64,000 nt of DNA from assembly GCF_000218785.1 (NCBI RefSeq), contig NZ_AFPO01000012.1, forward strand, positions 62,001-126,000. Reading direction: 5' to 3'. The stretch comes from Idiomarina sp. A28L (lineage in GTDB: Bacteria > Pseudomonadota > Gammaproteobacteria > Enterobacterales > Alteromonadaceae). The notes below the pieces were generated by a model. The model was not told the DNA's origin. It did not search any database and saw only the letters and a program-made list of their open reading frames with translations. The position numbers and the translations under genes were made by a program. Positions 46,001 through 55,810 of the stretch are shown piece by piece (position 1 is the stretch's first letter; each line of letters begins with the position of its first letter).

Positions 46001-48085
46001 CTAAACTTGGGCGTAACGATCTTTATCCGGTAACCAGCGCAGCATCAACGCGCTGCTTTGTTCCGGATATTCACTAAATAACTGCTGCGCTAACGTTCGA
46101 ATTTGCGGAAGTAGATCACTATCACGGGTTAAATCGGCTACTTTCATTTGTACCAAACCGGTTTGCTTGGCACCGAGTAATTCACCGGGGCCGCGAAGTT
46201 CAAGATCACGTTCAGCTATTACAAAACCATCGTTACTTTCACGCAGCACCGATAAACGTTCGTTTGCTTGTTTCGAGAGAGGGGTTTTATAAAGTAATAC
46301 GCAATGGCTTGCCACCGAGCCTCGGCCCACCCTGCCGCGCAACTGATGCAGCTGCGCTAAACCCAAACGCTCCGGGTTTTCAATGATCATCAAGCTGGCG
46401 TTGGGAACATCCACGCCTACCTCAATTACCGTAGTAGCCACGAGTAAATCGAGCTCATGCGCTTTGAATTGCTGCATTACCGCTTCTTTTTCTGCACTTT
46501 TTTGCCGCCCATGCACTAAACCAACGCGCAAATTGGGTAGCTCTTGTTGCAAATACAGCGCTGTATCTTCCGCCGCTTGGCATTGCAGCACATCCGATTC
46601 TTCAATCAGCGTGCACACCCAATATACCTGCCGGCCTTCATTTTTCACCGCATCGTGCAGCCGCTGCACCACTTCTGGGCGGCGGCTATCAGGAATCGCT
46701 ACAGTTTGCACCGGCGTTCGCCCCGGCGGCAGTTCATCGATAATCGATGTTGATAAATCGGCATAGGCTGTCATTGCCAGCGTGCGCGGAATTGGCGTGG
46801 CTGTCATTACCAGCTGATGCGGATGCAGCCCTTGTTGCTCACCTTTCTCGCGCAACGCTAAGCGTTGGTGCACACCAAAACGATGCTGTTCATCAATAAT
46901 AACTAGAGCTAAATTATGAAATTGCACCGCTTCTTGAAACAGCGCATGGGTTCCTACCACAAAACGAATATCGCCTCGCGCAAGCGCCGTTAATGTCGTT
47001 TCTCGGGCTTTGCCTTTTAGCTTTCCAGCCAGCCAACCCACTTGAATACCCAATGGCTCCAACCACATGGCAAAACTACGTGCATGTTGCTCAGCGAGAA
47101 GTTCGGTAGGCGCCATTAATGCTACTTGATAGCCCGCCTCTAATGCCGAAAGTGCGGCCAAAGCAGCTACTAAAGTTTTACCTGAGCCCACATCACCCTG
47201 CACTAAACGCAGCATGGGCACCGGCAGTTGCATATCGGCTTCTATTTCGGCCACCACGCGGCTTTGCGCTGCTGTAGGGGAAAATGGTAATTGCGCCAGC
47301 AACGCTTGTTGCAAATGTTTGGGTGCTGGTAAGGCTACTGCTTTTACCGCTTGTGCTTGCTGCCGTGCCTGTAACATACTCAGTTGGTGTGCGAGCAGCT
47401 CTTCCAAAGCCAAACGCCGCTGAGCTGGATGCAAGCCAGCCAAAAGTTGCTGCTGATCACTATTAGTAGGTGGCGCATGCAACACACGAATCGCTTCCTG
47501 CAAATTAGGTAAGCCTTGGCGTAGTAATTCCGGTAACAGCTCAGGTAAACTTTTGGCATTTAAATAGCTAAGCGCCTGCATGGCGAGATTTCGCAAGGTG
47601 AGTTGATGCACGCCTTCGGTAGCCGGATATATCGGTGTGAGGCTTTCATCGACCTGAATAGGTTCGCCCGGTTGTAAGCTTTTGTAATCTGGATGCACCA
47701 TTTCTGGCCCAGTAGGCCCGGGCCGAACCTCGCCATAAAGCTGAACGGTATGGCCTTTTTCTAACTGTTTTTGCTGAGCCGCACTAAAACGAAAAAATCG
47801 CAGTGTTAACGTGCCACTGCGATCGTTTACCCGCACTAACAATGCCCGGCGGCGGCCAAAATGCACGCGGTTATCCAAAACCTCGGCCACCACGGTAGCA
47901 AATTCGCCGGTACGTAGGGCTGCAATTGGCGTTACCCGAGTGCGATCTTGGTAGCGCGAAGGCAAATGAAACAGCACATCTTGCACTGTATTCAGGCCTA
48001 AGCGCTGCAATTTCTCGCCCATTTTCGGCCCCACACCTTTTAGCGTGGTGATCGAAATTTCAGCCAGTGCCGAGAGATTACTCAT
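46001..48085 (-). CDS. recG: ATP-dependent DNA helicase RecG
   Basis: A 694-residue helicase (E. coli RecG 693). Its N-terminal wedge domain (TVQDVLFHLPSRYQDRT, SGTLTLRFFRFSAAQ) grips branched DNA. Helicase motifs follow: GDVGSGKT (Walker A), IIDEQHRFG (DEQH), MTATPIPRTLAM, TTVIEVGVDVPNA and QLRGRVGRG. It regresses stalled replication forks and moves Holliday junctions. The ATG at 48085 is preferred over the in-frame GTG six bases upstream. Confidence 0.95.
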   Translation of the reverse strand: MSNLSALAEISITTLKGVGPKMGEKLQRLGLNTVQDVLFHLPSRYQDRTRVTPIAALRTGEFATVVAEVLDNRVHFGRRRALLVRVNDRSGTLTLRFFRFSAAQQKQLEKGHTVQLYGEVRPGPTGPEMVHPDYKSLQPGEPIQVDESLTPIYPATEGVHQLTLRNLAMQALSYLNAKSLPELLPELLRQGLPNLQEAIRVLHAPPTNSDQQQLLAGLHPAQRRLALEELLAHQLSMLQARQQAQAVKAVALPAPKHLQQALLAQLPFSPTAAQSRVVAEIEADMQLPVPMLRLVQGDVGSGKTLVAALAALSALEAGYQVALMAPTELLAEQHARSFAMWLEPLGIQVGWLAGKLKGKARETTLTALARGDIRFVVGTHALFQEAVQFHNLALVIIDEQHRFGVHQRLALREKGEQQGLHPHQLVMTATPIPRTLAMTAYADLSTSIIDELPPGRTPVQTVAIPDSRRPEVVQRLHDAVKNEGRQVYWVCTLIEESDVLQCQAAEDTALYLQQELPNLRVGLVHGRQKSAEKEAVMQQFKAHELDLLVATTVIEVGVDVPNASLMIIENPERLGLAQLHQLRGRVGRGSVASHCVLLYKTPLSKQANERLSVLRESNDGFVIAERDLELRGPGELLGAKQTGLVQMKVADLTRDSDLLPQIRTLAQQLFSEYPEQSSALMLRWLPDKDRYAQV

Positions 48086-48121
48086 AGGCACCGAGCTGCT
48101 GGTTGCCGAAGGCTTATGGTT

Positions 48122-49648
48122 TTAATCCCACTTGCGAACAACATCATATAAATCCGTGCGGCGATCTTTTAAGTTTGTTACCGAGCCTTCGTTATGCAGA
48201 TATTTCAATTCATCCAAGTTTAAATCAGAGAACATCAACATTTCTGTATTCGGGGTAGTTTCCGACATAACGGCATCGTGTGGGAACGCGAAATCAGACG
48301 GTGAAAATACCGATGATTGCGCATATTGCACATCTAAGCTCTCTACTTCTGGCAAGTTACCTACGCTACCGCAAATAACCACATAACATTCGTTTTCCAC
48401 AGCGCGGGCTTGAGCACAATGACGCACGCGCAAATATGCGTTACGGGTATCTGTCCAGAACGGTACGAATAGGATCTCAAGGCCTTCATCGGCCATCAAA
48501 CGGCCCAGCTCTGGGAATTCCACATCGTAACAAATCAAAATACCCACACGGCCGGCATCAGTTTGGAATACTTGAACTTTATCGCCACCCTCAATTACCC
48601 AATCGCGCTTTTCGTGCGGGGTAATATGAATCTTACGCTGCTCTTCAACCGAACCATCACGGCGGCACAAATAGGTTACGTTGTAGAGTGAATCGCCCTC
48701 ACTTAACGGCATTGAACCGGTAATGATATTCACGTTGTAACTCACTGCCATTTGCGACATTTCTTTACGGAAGCGTTCAGTGAAACCAGCAAGGAAACGA
48801 ATAGCGCTCATTTGTTGGCCTTCTTTCGAAAGCCCCATCAATGGTGCATTGAAAAATTCAGGGAACAACACGAAATCACTTTTATAGCTAGAAACCGCAT
48901 CAACGAAGTACTCTACTTGTTGCAGCAGCTCTTCTACGGATTTAACAGCCCGCATTTGCCATTGCACAGCACCGATACGAACATTCCGCGAGCGCGAGTG
49001 AATAACGGTTTCTGAAGCTTCATAAAGAAAGTTGCTCCACTCTAATAAAGTGGCATAACCTTTCGAACGCTTATCTTCTGGTAAATACTTATAAAGTAAG
49101 CGTTTTACCACGAAATCATTGGCAAGCTGAAAGCTCAAAATAGGATCGTAAACTTCTCGGCGGCGCACTTTTTCTAAGTATTGGCTTGCGGTTATCTCAT
49201 CAGCATATTTATGGAAATTCACAATGCGGCCACCGGCCAAAATTGCTTTTAGGTTCTGCTGGATACAAAGTTCTTTGCGCGCATCATACAAGCGGCGGCC
49301 CAAACGATAGCCGCGATAATCAGGGTGAATAAGAACATCGAGGCCATACAGAGCATCGCCTTCTGCTTGATTCAAAATTTTATCGCGCTTGCTGAGCAAA
49401 TCATCATATTGATGTGGGTTACTAAACTTATCGTAAACTACACGCACGGTAAGGGCCACGCCAACAATCACGCCATTATCTTCAAGGCAAATCTGACCTT
49501 CAGGGAAATCACGAATGAGAGCATGAATTGTATGCTCTTCCCAAGCTCCGCCGATATCATCGTAAACACGATCCATCAATGCTTTTAGCTGTGGGTAATC
49601 TTCATCACGCAAATTACGTAACTGTAAATGTAGATCTTCTGGGCTCAT
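48122..49648 (-). CDS. GNAT acetyltransferase / carbon-nitrogen hydrolase fusion
   Basis: A 508-residue two-domain cytosolic protein. Residues about 1-210 form a GNAT domain (LRDEDYPQLKALMDRVY, VLIHPDYRGYRLGRRLYDARKEL, the acetyl-CoA loop). Residues about 225-505 form a nitrilase-superfamily hydrolase with the Glu-Lys-Cys triad: Glu near 260 in LFPEFFNAP, Lys near 345 in PHEKRDW, Cys near 372 in ILICYDVEFPE. Such fusions are a recognised branch of the superfamily, but the substrate is unknown; an amide is likely. It is 36 bases upstream of recG on the same strand. Three 14-bp direct repeats lie in its 5' region. Confidence 0.88.
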   Translation of the reverse strand: MSPEDLHLQLRNLRDEDYPQLKALMDRVYDDIGGAWEEHTIHALIRDFPEGQICLEDNGVIVGVALTVRVVYDKFSNPHQYDDLLSKRDKILNQAEGDALYGLDVLIHPDYRGYRLGRRLYDARKELCIQQNLKAILAGGRIVNFHKYADEITASQYLEKVRRREVYDPILSFQLANDFVVKRLLYKYLPEDKRSKGYATLLEWSNFLYEASETVIHSRSRNVRIGAVQWQMRAVKSVEELLQQVEYFVDAVSSYKSDFVLFPEFFNAPLMGLSKEGQQMSAIRFLAGFTERFRKEMSQMAVSYNVNIITGSMPLSEGDSLYNVTYLCRRDGSVEEQRKIHITPHEKRDWVIEGGDKVQVFQTDAGRVGILICYDVEFPELGRLMADEGLEILFVPFWTDTRNAYLRVRHCAQARAVENECYVVICGSVGNLPEVESLDVQYAQSSVFSPSDFAFPHDAVMSETTPNTEMLMFSDLNLDELKYLHNEGSVTNLKDRRTDLYDVVRKWD

Positions 49649-49667
49649 TCGATTTCTCTCTGTTTTT

Positions 49668-49709
49668 CATTACTTTTGAGGCATTACTTTTAAAGTATTA
49701 CTTCTAGGG
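49668..49709. repeat. 14-bp tandem repeat, three units, upstream of the GNAT-nitrilase gene
   Basis: The units CATTACTTTTGAGG, CATTACTTTTAAAG and TATTACTTCTAGGG follow each other without gaps, 20 bases before the GNAT-nitrilase ATG. They may be repeated regulator sites or a small minisatellite. Confidence 0.65.
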
Positions 49710-49791
49710 CTTTACATCTAATTCCATATATCTATGGCTTAAGTGTACACCGATTCAAGGTAGCACGGAAAACATCTGTGTTAATTCTTGC

Positions 49792-49820
49792 TTGCAAGCA
49801 GGAGTTAAGATGTTTATGCT
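49792..49820 (+). promoter_or_regulatory. Sigma70-like promoter of the NhaC-family gene
   Basis: TTGCAA (49792-49797) and TATGCT (49815-49820) are separated by 17 bases. Transcription would start about 26 bases before the ATG at 49853. The candidate MetJ boxes overlap the -10 and start. Confidence 0.5.
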
Positions 49821-49831
49821 TCTGGACGTCT
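49808..49831 (+). promoter_or_regulatory. Three tandem MetJ-box-like octamers
   Basis: Consecutive octamers AGATGTTT, ATGCTTCT and GGACGTCT match the MetJ consensus AGACGTCT at 6, 5 and 7 of 8 positions, in the 8-bp register MetJ requires. They cover the -10 and start region of the gene at 49853. MetJ itself is not in this window. Confidence 0.45.
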
Positions 49832-49852
49832 AAAATAAAACTTGGGATTTTT

Positions 49853-51211
49853 ATGTCATCAACGCCTAGCACACCAATTAAACCACGCGCAGTGGCGCTA
49901 TTACCGCTTGCATTATTTCTCGCTCTTTTTTTGGGTACCGGAATATATTTTCATCTGGCCGGCGTTGAAATGGCTTTCTATCAGCTTGCCAGCCCTGTGG
50001 CTATATTACCCGCCATCATTCTTGCTGTGCTGCTAAGTAAGCAGCGTATCAATGCTCGCATTGATACCTTTGTAGCGGGTGTTGGCCACAATAATATCAT
50101 TACCATGTGTTTGATATATTTGCTCGCCGGTGCTTTCTCAACAGTTGCCGCCGCAACCGGCGGTGTAGATGCCATGGTAGCTCTTGGTTTGAGTATCATT
50201 CCAGCATCGTTCATTCTGCCTGGCATCTTTTTAATCGCCGCCGTTGTTTCAACAGCGATGGGCACCTCGATGGGCACCTTAGCTGCGTTAGCGCCTGTTG
50301 CGCTCGGATTAAGCCAAGCCGCTGGTATTAACCCAGCTCTTATGGCGGGTGTGTTGGTAAGTGGTGCCATGTTTGGTGATAACCTTTCGTTTATTTCCGA
50401 TACCACCATTGCCGCTACGCGTACCCAAGGCTGCGAAATGAAAGATAAGTTCAAAGCGAATCTGCGTATTGCTGTGCCTGCCGCAGTTCTTACCATTATT
50501 GCGCTTTCGTTTTACGATACCGGCAGCGCGCCGATTGATATTCCAGAAGCGAATTACTGGCTGGCACTCCCATACTTCTTCATTATCGCCTTGGCGGTAA
50601 CGGGCTTAAACGTATTTGTGGTGCTCACCTTAGGTATTATTTTAGCGGCGGTGTTTGGCTTTGTTGCGGTAGATTACGAGCTAGTAGCATTTAGCCAAGA
50701 TGTTTATTTAGGCTTTACCAGCATGCAAGAAATCTTCTTACTTTCGCTGTTGATTGGTGGCCTATCGGCACTTATTCGCCAGCAAGGCGGCTTGAAGTTT
50801 TTATCGAATACCGTTGAGCGCATCACCAGCCGCATTAGCAAACGTGCCGATCGTTCCGCATCATTTGGTATTCTTGGGCTCACCGCATTTACTAACTTGG
50901 CAGTGGCAAACAACACAGTAACTATTTTGCTTTCAGGTGAAGTGAGCAAGCGCTTAGCTGCTGAAGGCAACGTAGCGCCCAAACAAGCTGCAAGTTATCT
51001 TGATATTGCGGCGTGTGTTGTGCAAGGCGTATTACCTTACGGTGCACAAGCACTGCTAATGGGGGCCACGTTTGGCATTTCACCATTAGCCGTAAGCATG
51101 AACACGTTCTACTGCTTTATATTAGCGGTGGTGGCCATTGCTACTATCTTTATTCTCGGCCCCATTAAAGCCGAACCAGAAGTTCAAGCAGATGGTGAAC
51201 CCGCGGTTTAA
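49853..51211 (+). CDS. NhaC-family Na+/H+ antiporter-type transporter, candidate methionine permease
   Basis: A 452-residue inner-membrane protein with about 11-12 helices. It contains the NhaC-family core: ATGGVDAMVALGLSIIPASF, STAMGTSMGTLAALAPVALG, GAMFGDNLSFISDTTIAATRTQ and a repeat half with AVANNTVTILLSGEVSKRLA. The ATG at 49853 has GGGA upstream; the longer frame from 49778 is rejected. The family includes sodium/proton antiporters and a branch named MetT, which was assigned to methionine uptake because of S-box or MetJ control. The MetJ-like boxes over its promoter favour the MetT reading; a plain ion antiporter remains possible. Confidence 0.75.
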   Translation: MSSTPSTPIKPRAVALLPLALFLALFLGTGIYFHLAGVEMAFYQLASPVAILPAIILAVLLSKQRINARIDTFVAGVGHNNIITMCLIYLLAGAFSTVAAATGGVDAMVALGLSIIPASFILPGIFLIAAVVSTAMGTSMGTLAALAPVALGLSQAAGINPALMAGVLVSGAMFGDNLSFISDTTIAATRTQGCEMKDKFKANLRIAVPAAVLTIIALSFYDTGSAPIDIPEANYWLALPYFFIIALAVTGLNVFVVLTLGIILAAVFGFVAVDYELVAFSQDVYLGFTSMQEIFLLSLLIGGLSALIRQQGGLKFLSNTVERITSRISKRADRSASFGILGLTAFTNLAVANNTVTILLSGEVSKRLAAEGNVAPKQAASYLDIAACVVQGVLPYGAQALLMGATFGISPLAVSMNTFYCFILAVVAIATIFILGPIKAEPEVQADGEPAV

Positions 51212-51240
51212 GCTGGGCTCGTTTGGGTTCGCTGCAGCAA

Positions 51241-51268
51241 TAAAAAACGCCCTTTCGGGCGTTTTGTG
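51241..51268. terminator. Rho-independent terminator, bidirectional
   Basis: The arms AAAACGCCC and GGGCGTTTT have a four-base TTTC loop, with T-runs on both strands. It separates the NhaC-family gene from the convergent ridA. Confidence 0.9.
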
Positions 51269-51312
51269 TAACCGTTTCTGTAAACATTTGCGGAAACGAT
51301 AAGGGAACGAAA

Positions 51313-51705
51313 TTAGTTCGTGGTAGGTAATTCCATCACACCATCGATTTCAATTTGCGAACCTTTCGGCAAGCCAGAGACTTCAATGGCTGCACGCGCG
51401 GGGTAAGGTGTATTGAAGTGTTCTGCCATTACCTCGTTTACCACCGCGAAGTTGCTTAAATCGGTAAGGTAAATTTGTACCTTCACCATATCTTGCAATT
51501 CGCCACCTGCTGCTGCACACACCGCGCTTAAATTTTTGAACACTTGCTGAGCTTGCGCGCGAAAATCATTGGAAACCATTTCCATCGTTTCTGGCACTAA
51601 TGGTATTTGGCCAGAAAGATACACGGTAGTGCCCACTTTAATGGCCTGTGAGTATGTTCCGATAGCCGCTGGTGCTTTATCGGTAGCAATAATAACTTTC
51701 GACAT
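51313..51705 (-). CDS. ridA: Enamine/imine deaminase RidA
   Basis: A 130-residue protein of the YjgF/YER057c/UK114 family. It has the RidA signature [20 protein letters not shown] with the catalytic Arg, and GTYSQAI and [12 protein letters not shown]. It hydrolyses reactive 2-aminoacrylate and related enamines made by PLP enzymes such as serine/threonine dehydratase. It lies one base after the spoT stop, so it is co-transcribed with spoT, a common gammaproteobacterial arrangement. Confidence 0.95.
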   Translation of the reverse strand: MSKVIIATDKAPAAIGTYSQAIKVGTTVYLSGQIPLVPETMEMVSNDFRAQAQQVFKNLSAVCAAAGGELQDMVKVQIYLTDLSNFAVVNEVMAEHFNTPYPARAAIEVSGLPKGSQIEIDGVMELPTTN

Positions 51706-51706
51706 G

Positions 51707-53821
51707 TTATTTCCTTAAACGAGAAACTCGCTGTACGTGCGGCATTTTCCGAATTTGCCGCATTACATCAGCAAGATGTTTGCGATCATTAATAGTTAAT
51801 GCCACATCAATGTAATAAATACTAGAATCAATTTCTTCAGTTTTTAAGCCGTGAATATTACAACCAGTGCGCGCGATCTGTTGCGTTAATTGCGCAAGCG
51901 CACCCTGATGGTTCACAACTTCTACACGAATTTCAGAAACAAACTGGGAATCCGGTTTGTTATCCCACTGTACTGCAAAATAACGGCCGGGTTCTTCTTC
52001 GTGACCACGCACATTTTTGCACTCGCGGCGGTGAATCACTAAACCGCGGCCGGGGCTTACGTGAGCAATGATATCATCGCCAGGGATCGGCCGGCAGCAT
52101 TTAGCAAACGATAATAGCAAGCCATCGGCACCTTTTATGGCTAAACTGCGGCCGCGTTCATCATCGCCAGCCGCTGCTTTAAGCCGCTGCTCATCGCCGA
52201 TTAACCGGCGAACCACAGCAACACCCATGAGGTTGCCTAAACCGATATCACGCAACAAGCTTTGCTTATCTTCACGTTTCAATTCATGCGCTACACGGGT
52301 AAATTCCGCTTCTTTAATATCATTCATATTGATATTACCAAGCGATGCGCGCAACAGGCGCTCACCCAGAACCAGAGCCTCATCAAATTCTTGGTTCTTT
52401 AAATACTGACGAATTTTCAACCGTGCTTTGCCGGTAACCACGAAGTTCAGCCACGCAATATTTGGCCGCGAACCTGGCGCGGTTCTAATTTCTACCGTTT
52501 GCCCAGTTTCAAGTGGTTTACTTAGCGAATAAGCTTTGTGGTTTACCCGTGCACCAATACAGGTAGTGCCGATATCTGTATGCACGGCATAGGCAAAATC
52601 AACCGGCGTGGCGCCCTGTGGCAGTTCGATAATACGGCCATCGGGAGTAAACACGTAAATTTCATCGGGGAATAAATCTGATTTAACATTCTCAATAAAC
52701 TCGAACGAATTACCGGCACTTTGCTGCAATTCAATCAAGCTTTGCATCCATTTCTGCGCGCGCACTTGCGCGGTGGTACCGCTATCTTCAATATCTTTAT
52801 ACAACCAATGCGCTGCTACCCCACGATCCGCCATTAAATCCATTTCTTCGGTGCGAATTTGAATTTCCAGTGGCACGCCATGCGGGCCTTTCAGCGATGT
52901 ATGCAATGATTGATAGCCATTCGATTTTGGAATCGCAATGTAATCTTTAAAGCGCGTTTCTATCGGCTTATACAAATTATGAACCGCACCTAAAACGCGA
53001 TAACAAGTATCTACCGAATCAACAACTACGCGAAATGCATAGATATCCATAACTTGGGTGAATTTTAATTCTTTATTTAGCATTTTTTTATAAATGCTAT
53101 AAAGATGCTTTTCACGGCCATAAACTCGCGCCCGAATACCCATTTCACCTAGGCGTGATAACACCTCATCGTGTGTGCGTACTAGCAATGCTTTACGGTT
53201 GCCACGAGCTTTGCGAACTTGGCTATCGAGCAGGCGTGCCCGCCACGGATAAAGCGCGTGAAAGCCTAAAGTTTCAAGCTCATTTTTAATGTTGTGAATA
53301 CCTAAACGGTGAGCCAGCGGCGCATAAATTTCTAGGGTTTCGCGGCCAATTCTTCGGCGTTTATCGGGCCGTAAGGAACCTATAGTACGCATATTGTGTG
53401 TGCGATCCGCGAGCTTAATTAGAATCACCCGAATATCTTGCACCATCGCCATAATCATTTTGCGATAGTTTTCGATTTGGTGTTCTTCTTTGCTGTTGAA
53501 TTGCAGCTTATCTAACTTCGATACGCCTTCAACTAGCTCGGCAACGGTAGGCCCGAATTGTTCTGCAAGATCTTCTTGGGTTACAGGGGTATCTTCAATA
53601 ACATCGTGCAGCAGCGCAGCCATTAGGGTTTCATGATCAAGCCGCATCTCTGCAAGCATGCATGCTACTGCTACTGGGTGAGTTATGTAAGGTTCGCCGC
53701 TTTGGCGCTTTTGTTCGCCGTGGGCATCGAAAGCCACAACAAAAGCCTGTTCAAGGCGTGTTACTTGATCAGCAGGTAAATAAGCTTCGGTTAATGTGCG
53801 CAAACCTTCAAAAAGATACAC
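51707..53821 (-). CDS. spoT: Bifunctional (p)ppGpp synthetase/hydrolase SpoT
   Basis: A 704-residue protein (E. coli SpoT 702). Domain order: an HD hydrolase with [12 protein letters not shown] and [10 protein letters not shown] (about 45-150), a synthetase domain ([47 protein letters not shown], about 230-355), a TGS domain ([31 protein letters not shown]), a zinc-finger-like/RIS region with [12 protein letters not shown], and a C-terminal ACT domain. It sets the ppGpp level in response to carbon, iron or fatty-acid stress. Its place after rpoZ and gmk is the usual order. It meets its partner GppA at 35453. Confidence 0.97.
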   Translation of the reverse strand: MYLFEGLRTLTEAYLPADQVTRLEQAFVVAFDAHGEQKRQSGEPYITHPVAVACMLAEMRLDHETLMAALLHDVIEDTPVTQEDLAEQFGPTVAELVEGVSKLDKLQFNSKEEHQIENYRKMIMAMVQDIRVILIKLADRTHNMRTIGSLRPDKRRRIGRETLEIYAPLAHRLGIHNIKNELETLGFHALYPWRARLLDSQVRKARGNRKALLVRTHDEVLSRLGEMGIRARVYGREKHLYSIYKKMLNKELKFTQVMDIYAFRVVVDSVDTCYRVLGAVHNLYKPIETRFKDYIAIPKSNGYQSLHTSLKGPHGVPLEIQIRTEEMDLMADRGVAAHWLYKDIEDSGTTAQVRAQKWMQSLIELQQSAGNSFEFIENVKSDLFPDEIYVFTPDGRIIELPQGATPVDFAYAVHTDIGTTCIGARVNHKAYSLSKPLETGQTVEIRTAPGSRPNIAWLNFVVTGKARLKIRQYLKNQEFDEALVLGERLLRASLGNINMNDIKEAEFTRVAHELKREDKQSLLRDIGLGNLMGVAVVRRLIGDEQRLKAAAGDDERGRSLAIKGADGLLLSFAKCCRPIPGDDIIAHVSPGRGLVIHRRECKNVRGHEEEPGRYFAVQWDNKPDSQFVSEIRVEVVNHQGALAQLTQQIARTGCNIHGLKTEEIDSSIYYIDVALTINDRKHLADVMRQIRKMPHVQRVSRLRK

Positions 53822-53944
53822 TTCAGCGCTCTCACTTCTCTGTTTTAACTTAAGTATTTTGTTACCTAAGTGCTTTTACTTAGATATTCGCTCATACGGT
53901 GAGCGATAATTATTTCTACCTATAACAGAGAGGATAAGGGTAAA

Positions 53945-53997
53945 CAAACAATTTGCCAACGGGGGAAATGCCAACGGGAGCAGATTGCCCCCGTTGA
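53945..53997 (-). terminator. Possible terminator after rpoZ
   Basis: On the minus strand, CAACGGGGG pairs with CCCCCGTTG, followed by a T-rich stretch (CAAATTGTTTGTTT). A second CAACGGG copy inside could form an alternative fold. It lies between rpoZ and spoT, so it may only partly stop transcription. Confidence 0.5.
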
Positions 53998-54006
53998 GAA
54001 AATCGA

Positions 54007-54288
54007 TTACTCGCTTGAATCGCTAGATTTTAGTGCAGCCATTGCTGCAACTTCTGCTTCATCTTGCGCATATTGCGCATCTTGGTCGTCTTGATCAAGA
54101 CGGCCAGCATCAATAAAACCAGCTTCAATTTCACGAAGCGCAATAATAGTTGGCTTATCGTTCGTTGTTTGCACCATTGGCTCTTTGCCATAGTTAGCAA
54201 TTTGACGCGCACGACGTGCTGCTACTAGAACCAAATCAAACCGGTTTCCAATACGTGCTACTGCGTTTTCTACTGTTACCCGTGCCAT
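54007..54288 (-). CDS. rpoZ: RNA polymerase omega subunit
   Basis: A 93-residue protein (E. coli RpoZ 91). [29 protein letters not shown] is the conserved core, followed by [13 protein letters not shown] and an acidic, Gln/Asp-rich tail. Omega helps assemble the beta' subunit and forms part of a ppGpp-binding site. It lies between gmk and spoT. Confidence 0.95.
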   Translation of the reverse strand: MARVTVENAVARIGNRFDLVLVAARRARQIANYGKEPMVQTTNDKPTIIALREIEAGFIDAGRLDQDDQDAQYAQDEAEVAAMAALKSSDSSE

Positions 54289-54397
54289 CTTATTACTCCG
54301 CGAAACTCAAATTCATTCTTTGAAAGGGCAAATAGTGTACTGCAAAGTAGCAAATCCGCCAAGATCTATTGCTCAGTGCATTGTTTTAATTCGATTT

Positions 54398-55030
54398 TTA
54401 TTCTTCAGCGAGCAGATTATGCAAAATTTCACGATGCCGAATTTGCTGCTTCGAGCGGCGCAAGCGTTGGCTCATCACAATATGCTCTAGGTTATTTACC
54501 GAATTATCGAAATCGCTGTTCACAATTAGGTAGCTAAACTCAGCATAATGCGACATTTCGTGCTGTGCTTTGGCCATACGTTTAGCGATAACTTCATCGC
54601 TATCTTGGCCCCGTTCACGTAATCGCCGTTCGAGCTCTTCATTTGAGGGTGGCAGGATAAATATGGTGTGCACGCCTGGGTAGGCCGCTTTCACTTGCCG
54701 GGTTCCTTGCCAATCGATATCAAGGAAAACATCAATGCCGCTTGCTAAGGTATCTTCAATTACCGTGCGCGAAGTACCGTAATAGTTATCAAATACCTTT
54801 GCCCACTCGTAGAAATCATGTTTTTCTACTTGTTGTAAAAACGCTTCTTCGCTCACGAAGTGATAATGCACGCCATCGATTTCACCCGGCCGTGGTGGGC
54901 GAGTAGTGGTGCTTACCGATACCTGCATAGAGCCTTTTGGATGCCGCTCAAGCAAGGCTTTAATCATACTGGATTTACCGGCGCCACTTGGCGCTGCGAT
55001 AACAAATAGGTTTCCACTAACGTTCGACAT
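54398..55030 (-). CDS. gmk: Guanylate kinase
   Basis: A 210-residue enzyme that phosphorylates GMP to GDP. It has the P-loop [10 protein letters not shown], the GMP-binding [34 protein letters not shown] and [13 protein letters not shown]. The ATG at 55030 gives [16 protein letters not shown], normal for the family; a longer frame from 55123 overlaps the divergent lemA promoter and is rejected. The gmk-rpoZ-spoT order ties GTP supply to ppGpp metabolism. Confidence 0.95.
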   Translation of the reverse strand: MSNVSGNLFVIAAPSGAGKSSMIKALLERHPKGSMQVSVSTTTRPPRPGEIDGVHYHFVSEEAFLQQVEKHDFYEWAKVFDNYYGTSRTVIEDTLASGIDVFLDIDWQGTRQVKAAYPGVHTIFILPPSNEELERRLRERGQDSDEVIAKRMAKAQHEMSHYAEFSYLIVNSDFDNSVNNLEHIVMSQRLRRSKQQIRHREILHNLLAEE

Positions 55031-55197
55031 AGGCACGCTTTTAAGTGAGTTCAAAGGTGCAGCATAAAGTACACCGAATATCGGAAAAAAACCACTTTTC
55101 CCTGAAATCGGCCATTGCCACATTTAGGCTTTTGCGATTCCGTGCTATAACAACTACTTCAATACCTTTGTGTATTTATTTTAAGAGGAAATTTGCC

Positions 55198-55794
55198 ATG
55201 GAACTTACCCACTGGATTCTAATTGCGGTGCTGGTTGTTGTTGTGTTTTACACAATCGGCATTTACAACAAATTAGTTACCCTGAAAAACCGTTTTGAAA
55301 ATGCATTTGCACAAATTGATGTGCAACTTAAGCGCCGTTACGATCTGATTCCCAACTTAGTTGAAGTTGCAAAATCTTATTTAAAGCATGAGCGGGAAAC
55401 CTTAGAAGCGGTAGTTGAAGCTCGCAACCAAGCAGCCGCAGCATTAAAAGGCGCTTCGGCAAACCCTGGCGATGCCAAAGCTATGGGAAATTTAGCGGGT
55501 GCCGAAGGTGCGCTGGGCAGTGCTATGGGTCGCTTAAATGTAGTAATGGAAGCTTACCCAGATTTAAAAGCGAATCAAAACATGGCGCAACTCAGTGAAG
55601 AACTTACTAGCACTGAGAATAAAGTAGCGTTTTCTCGGCAAGCATTTAACGATTCGGTAATGGAATACAACACTTATCGCCAATCATTCCCACCAGTGAT
55701 ATTTGCAGGCCTAGTTGGCCATGGCGAAGATGCAGGCTTGTTGCAGTTTGAAGATCGCGAAGCGATTCAAGCAGCGCCAAAAGTTGAATTTTAA
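55198..55794 (+). CDS. LemA-family membrane protein
   Basis: A 198-residue protein with one N-terminal membrane helix (HWILIAVLVVVVFYTIGIYN) and a helical bundle typical of LemA: NRFENAFAQIDVQLKRRYDLIPNLVEVAKSYL, then ALGSAMGRLNVVMEAYPDLKAN and FSRQAFNDSVMEYN. The ATG at 55198 follows AGAGGAAA. The function of LemA is not settled. It is often beside M48 peptidases, as here, 16 bases before the next gene. Confidence 0.9.
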   Translation: MELTHWILIAVLVVVVFYTIGIYNKLVTLKNRFENAFAQIDVQLKRRYDLIPNLVEVAKSYLKHERETLEAVVEARNQAAAALKGASANPGDAKAMGNLAGAEGALGSAMGRLNVVMEAYPDLKANQNMAQLSEELTSTENKVAFSRQAFNDSVMEYNTYRQSFPPVIFAGLVGHGEDAGLLQFEDREAIQAAPKVEF

Positions 55795-55810
55795 TTACTG
55801 GGAACTCTAA

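Noticed and set aside
49769-49852. A SAM (S-box) or other riboswitch in front of the NhaC-family gene
   Set aside because: The leader is only about 80 bases with one simple inverted repeat; none of the conserved S-box segments is present.
49981-50496. A 171-codon minus-strand frame inside the NhaC-family gene
   Set aside because: Mirror of a membrane protein in the opposite frame; no signal peptide, ribosome binding site or recognisable domain.
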